From: Boseongicola sp. SB0675_bin_26
Lineage (GTDB): Bacteria; Pseudomonadota; Alphaproteobacteria; Rhodobacterales; Rhodobacteraceae
Assembly (NCBI GenBank): GCA_009843725.1
Contig: VYCX01000472.1
Span: 1-5,698 of the forward strand
DNA: 5,698 nucleotides
Reading direction: 5' to 3'
Part shown: positions 5,304 through 5,698 of the stretch, one piece after another
Layout: each line of letters starts with the position of its first letter
Position numbering within the stretch: position 1 is the stretch's first letter
Notes under the pieces: generated by a model
Databases searched by the model: none
The model's input: the letters and a program-made list of their open reading frames with translations, nothing else
What the model was told of the DNA's origin: nothing
Position numbers and translations under genes: made by a program

Positions 5304-5698
5304 ACCGTTCATTCGCGCTGCTTGTCATCGGACTGGCATTCGGCGGCGGCATTGGATTCGTGCTGGCAGCGGCCAACGGCGTGACGCTCGACGGCCACGT
5401 TCATGCGGACGACCGCCATTTGGATCAAGGCGGCGTTGGCGAAGATTCCAGCAAAGGCCACAACCATCTTGAAGTGCTGGACCTGGCAGGGAGCAATGCG
5501 CCTACGCTTGATGTCCAAGTGACGAAGGACTCGGACCAAGGCTGGAACCTGCATGTGATGACGACAGGCTTCACGTTTTCGCCCGCAAATGCCGGTCGAG
5601 CCCACGTGCCCGGAGAAGGCCATGCGCATGTCCACGTGAACGGACAAAAGATCGCGCGGCTTAACGGGCCGTGGATGCACATCGGGACGCTACCGGAA
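5300..5698 (+). CDS. Histidine-rich exported or membrane-anchored protein of the cbtBA operon, 3' end outside window
   Basis: The frame starts at GTG 5300, overlapping the cbtA stop as GTGA, and stays open to the window end (133 residues seen). Residues 4-25 form a hydrophobic N-terminal segment ending in LAAAN, either a signal peptide with an AxA-type cleavage site or a single anchor. The rest looks extracytoplasmic and rich in His: GHVHADDRH at 32-40, GHNH at 53-56, and GEGHAHVHVNGQKIARLNGPWMH at 105-127, cited here by its key His108, 110, 112 and 127. The GxGHAHxxVNG...R..GPW.H pattern recalls a beta-sandwich family of uncharacterised proteins that I have seen near metal-handling genes, but I cannot name it with confidence. 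The tight coupling to cbtA under the same riboswitch suggests a periplasmic metal (cobalt) binding or delivery partner. This role is inferred. GTG is preferred because of the overlap and because the hydrophobic segment follows at once. Confidence 0.8.
   Translation, partial: MNRSFALLVIGLAFGGGIGFVLAAANGVTLDGHVHADDRHLDQGGVGEDSSKGHNHLEVLDLAGSNAPTLDVQVTKDSDQGWNLHVMTTGFTFSPANAGRAHVPGEGHAHVHVNGQKIARLNGPWMHIGTLPE

Noticed and set aside
4488..5312. Minus-strand open frame (274 codons) opposite cbtB and cbtA
   Set aside because: Fully antisense to recognisable membrane-protein genes. The translation is polar, low in hydrophobics and motif-free.

Overview
The window is a high-GC stretch of a vitamin B12 (cobalamin) locus. 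It most likely comes from an alphaproteobacterium of the Rhodobacterales/Paracoccus kind. The evidence is the short-form SUMT (CobA), CobF (an enzyme of the oxygen-dependent corrin pathway), a classical AdoCbl-type riboswitch, and CbtB/CbtA cobalt-transport genes. The organism call is inferred from gene content and protein style, not from a database match. All genes read on the + strand.

Region by region: (1) 1-717 holds cobA (uroporphyrinogen-III C-methyltransferase), cut at its 5' end by the window edge. It overlaps cobF (precorrin-6A synthase, deacetylating; 710-1483), so the two are a translationally coupled pair. (2) 1484-2040 has no intact gene. Coding-like pieces lie in three different frames, and I read it as a decayed gene, possibly the ligand-binding half of a GntR/FCD-type regulator. 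(3) 2046-4010 is a 654-residue FMN/4Fe-4S/FAD oxidoreductase of the trimethylamine dehydrogenase / 2,4-dienoyl-CoA reductase / dimethylglycine-demethylase superfamily. It has no evident B12 role. (4) 4011-4229 is intergenic but carries a relic of the 3' end of a second cobF (about 4081-4170), followed by a plausible promoter. (5) 4230-4440 is a cobalamin riboswitch with a hairpin next to the ribosome binding site. (6) 4446-5698 is an apparent operon: cbtB, cbtA and a histidine-rich exported or membrane-anchored protein that runs off the 3' edge.

Functionally, cobA commits uroporphyrinogen III to the corrin branch and cobF acts later in ring contraction. The riboswitch should repress cobalt uptake through CbtAB, and probably the third protein, when adenosylcobalamin is plentiful. 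The flavoenzyme and the decayed gene before it sit between two cobF-like 3' ends. This suggests a foreign or rearranged cassette lodged inside the B12 locus.

The most interesting points are the cobF relic, the flavoenzyme with a degenerate nucleotide-binding motif, and the uncharacterised His-rich third gene of the cbtBA operon. I see no CRISPR array, tRNA, rRNA, insertion sequence or integrase.
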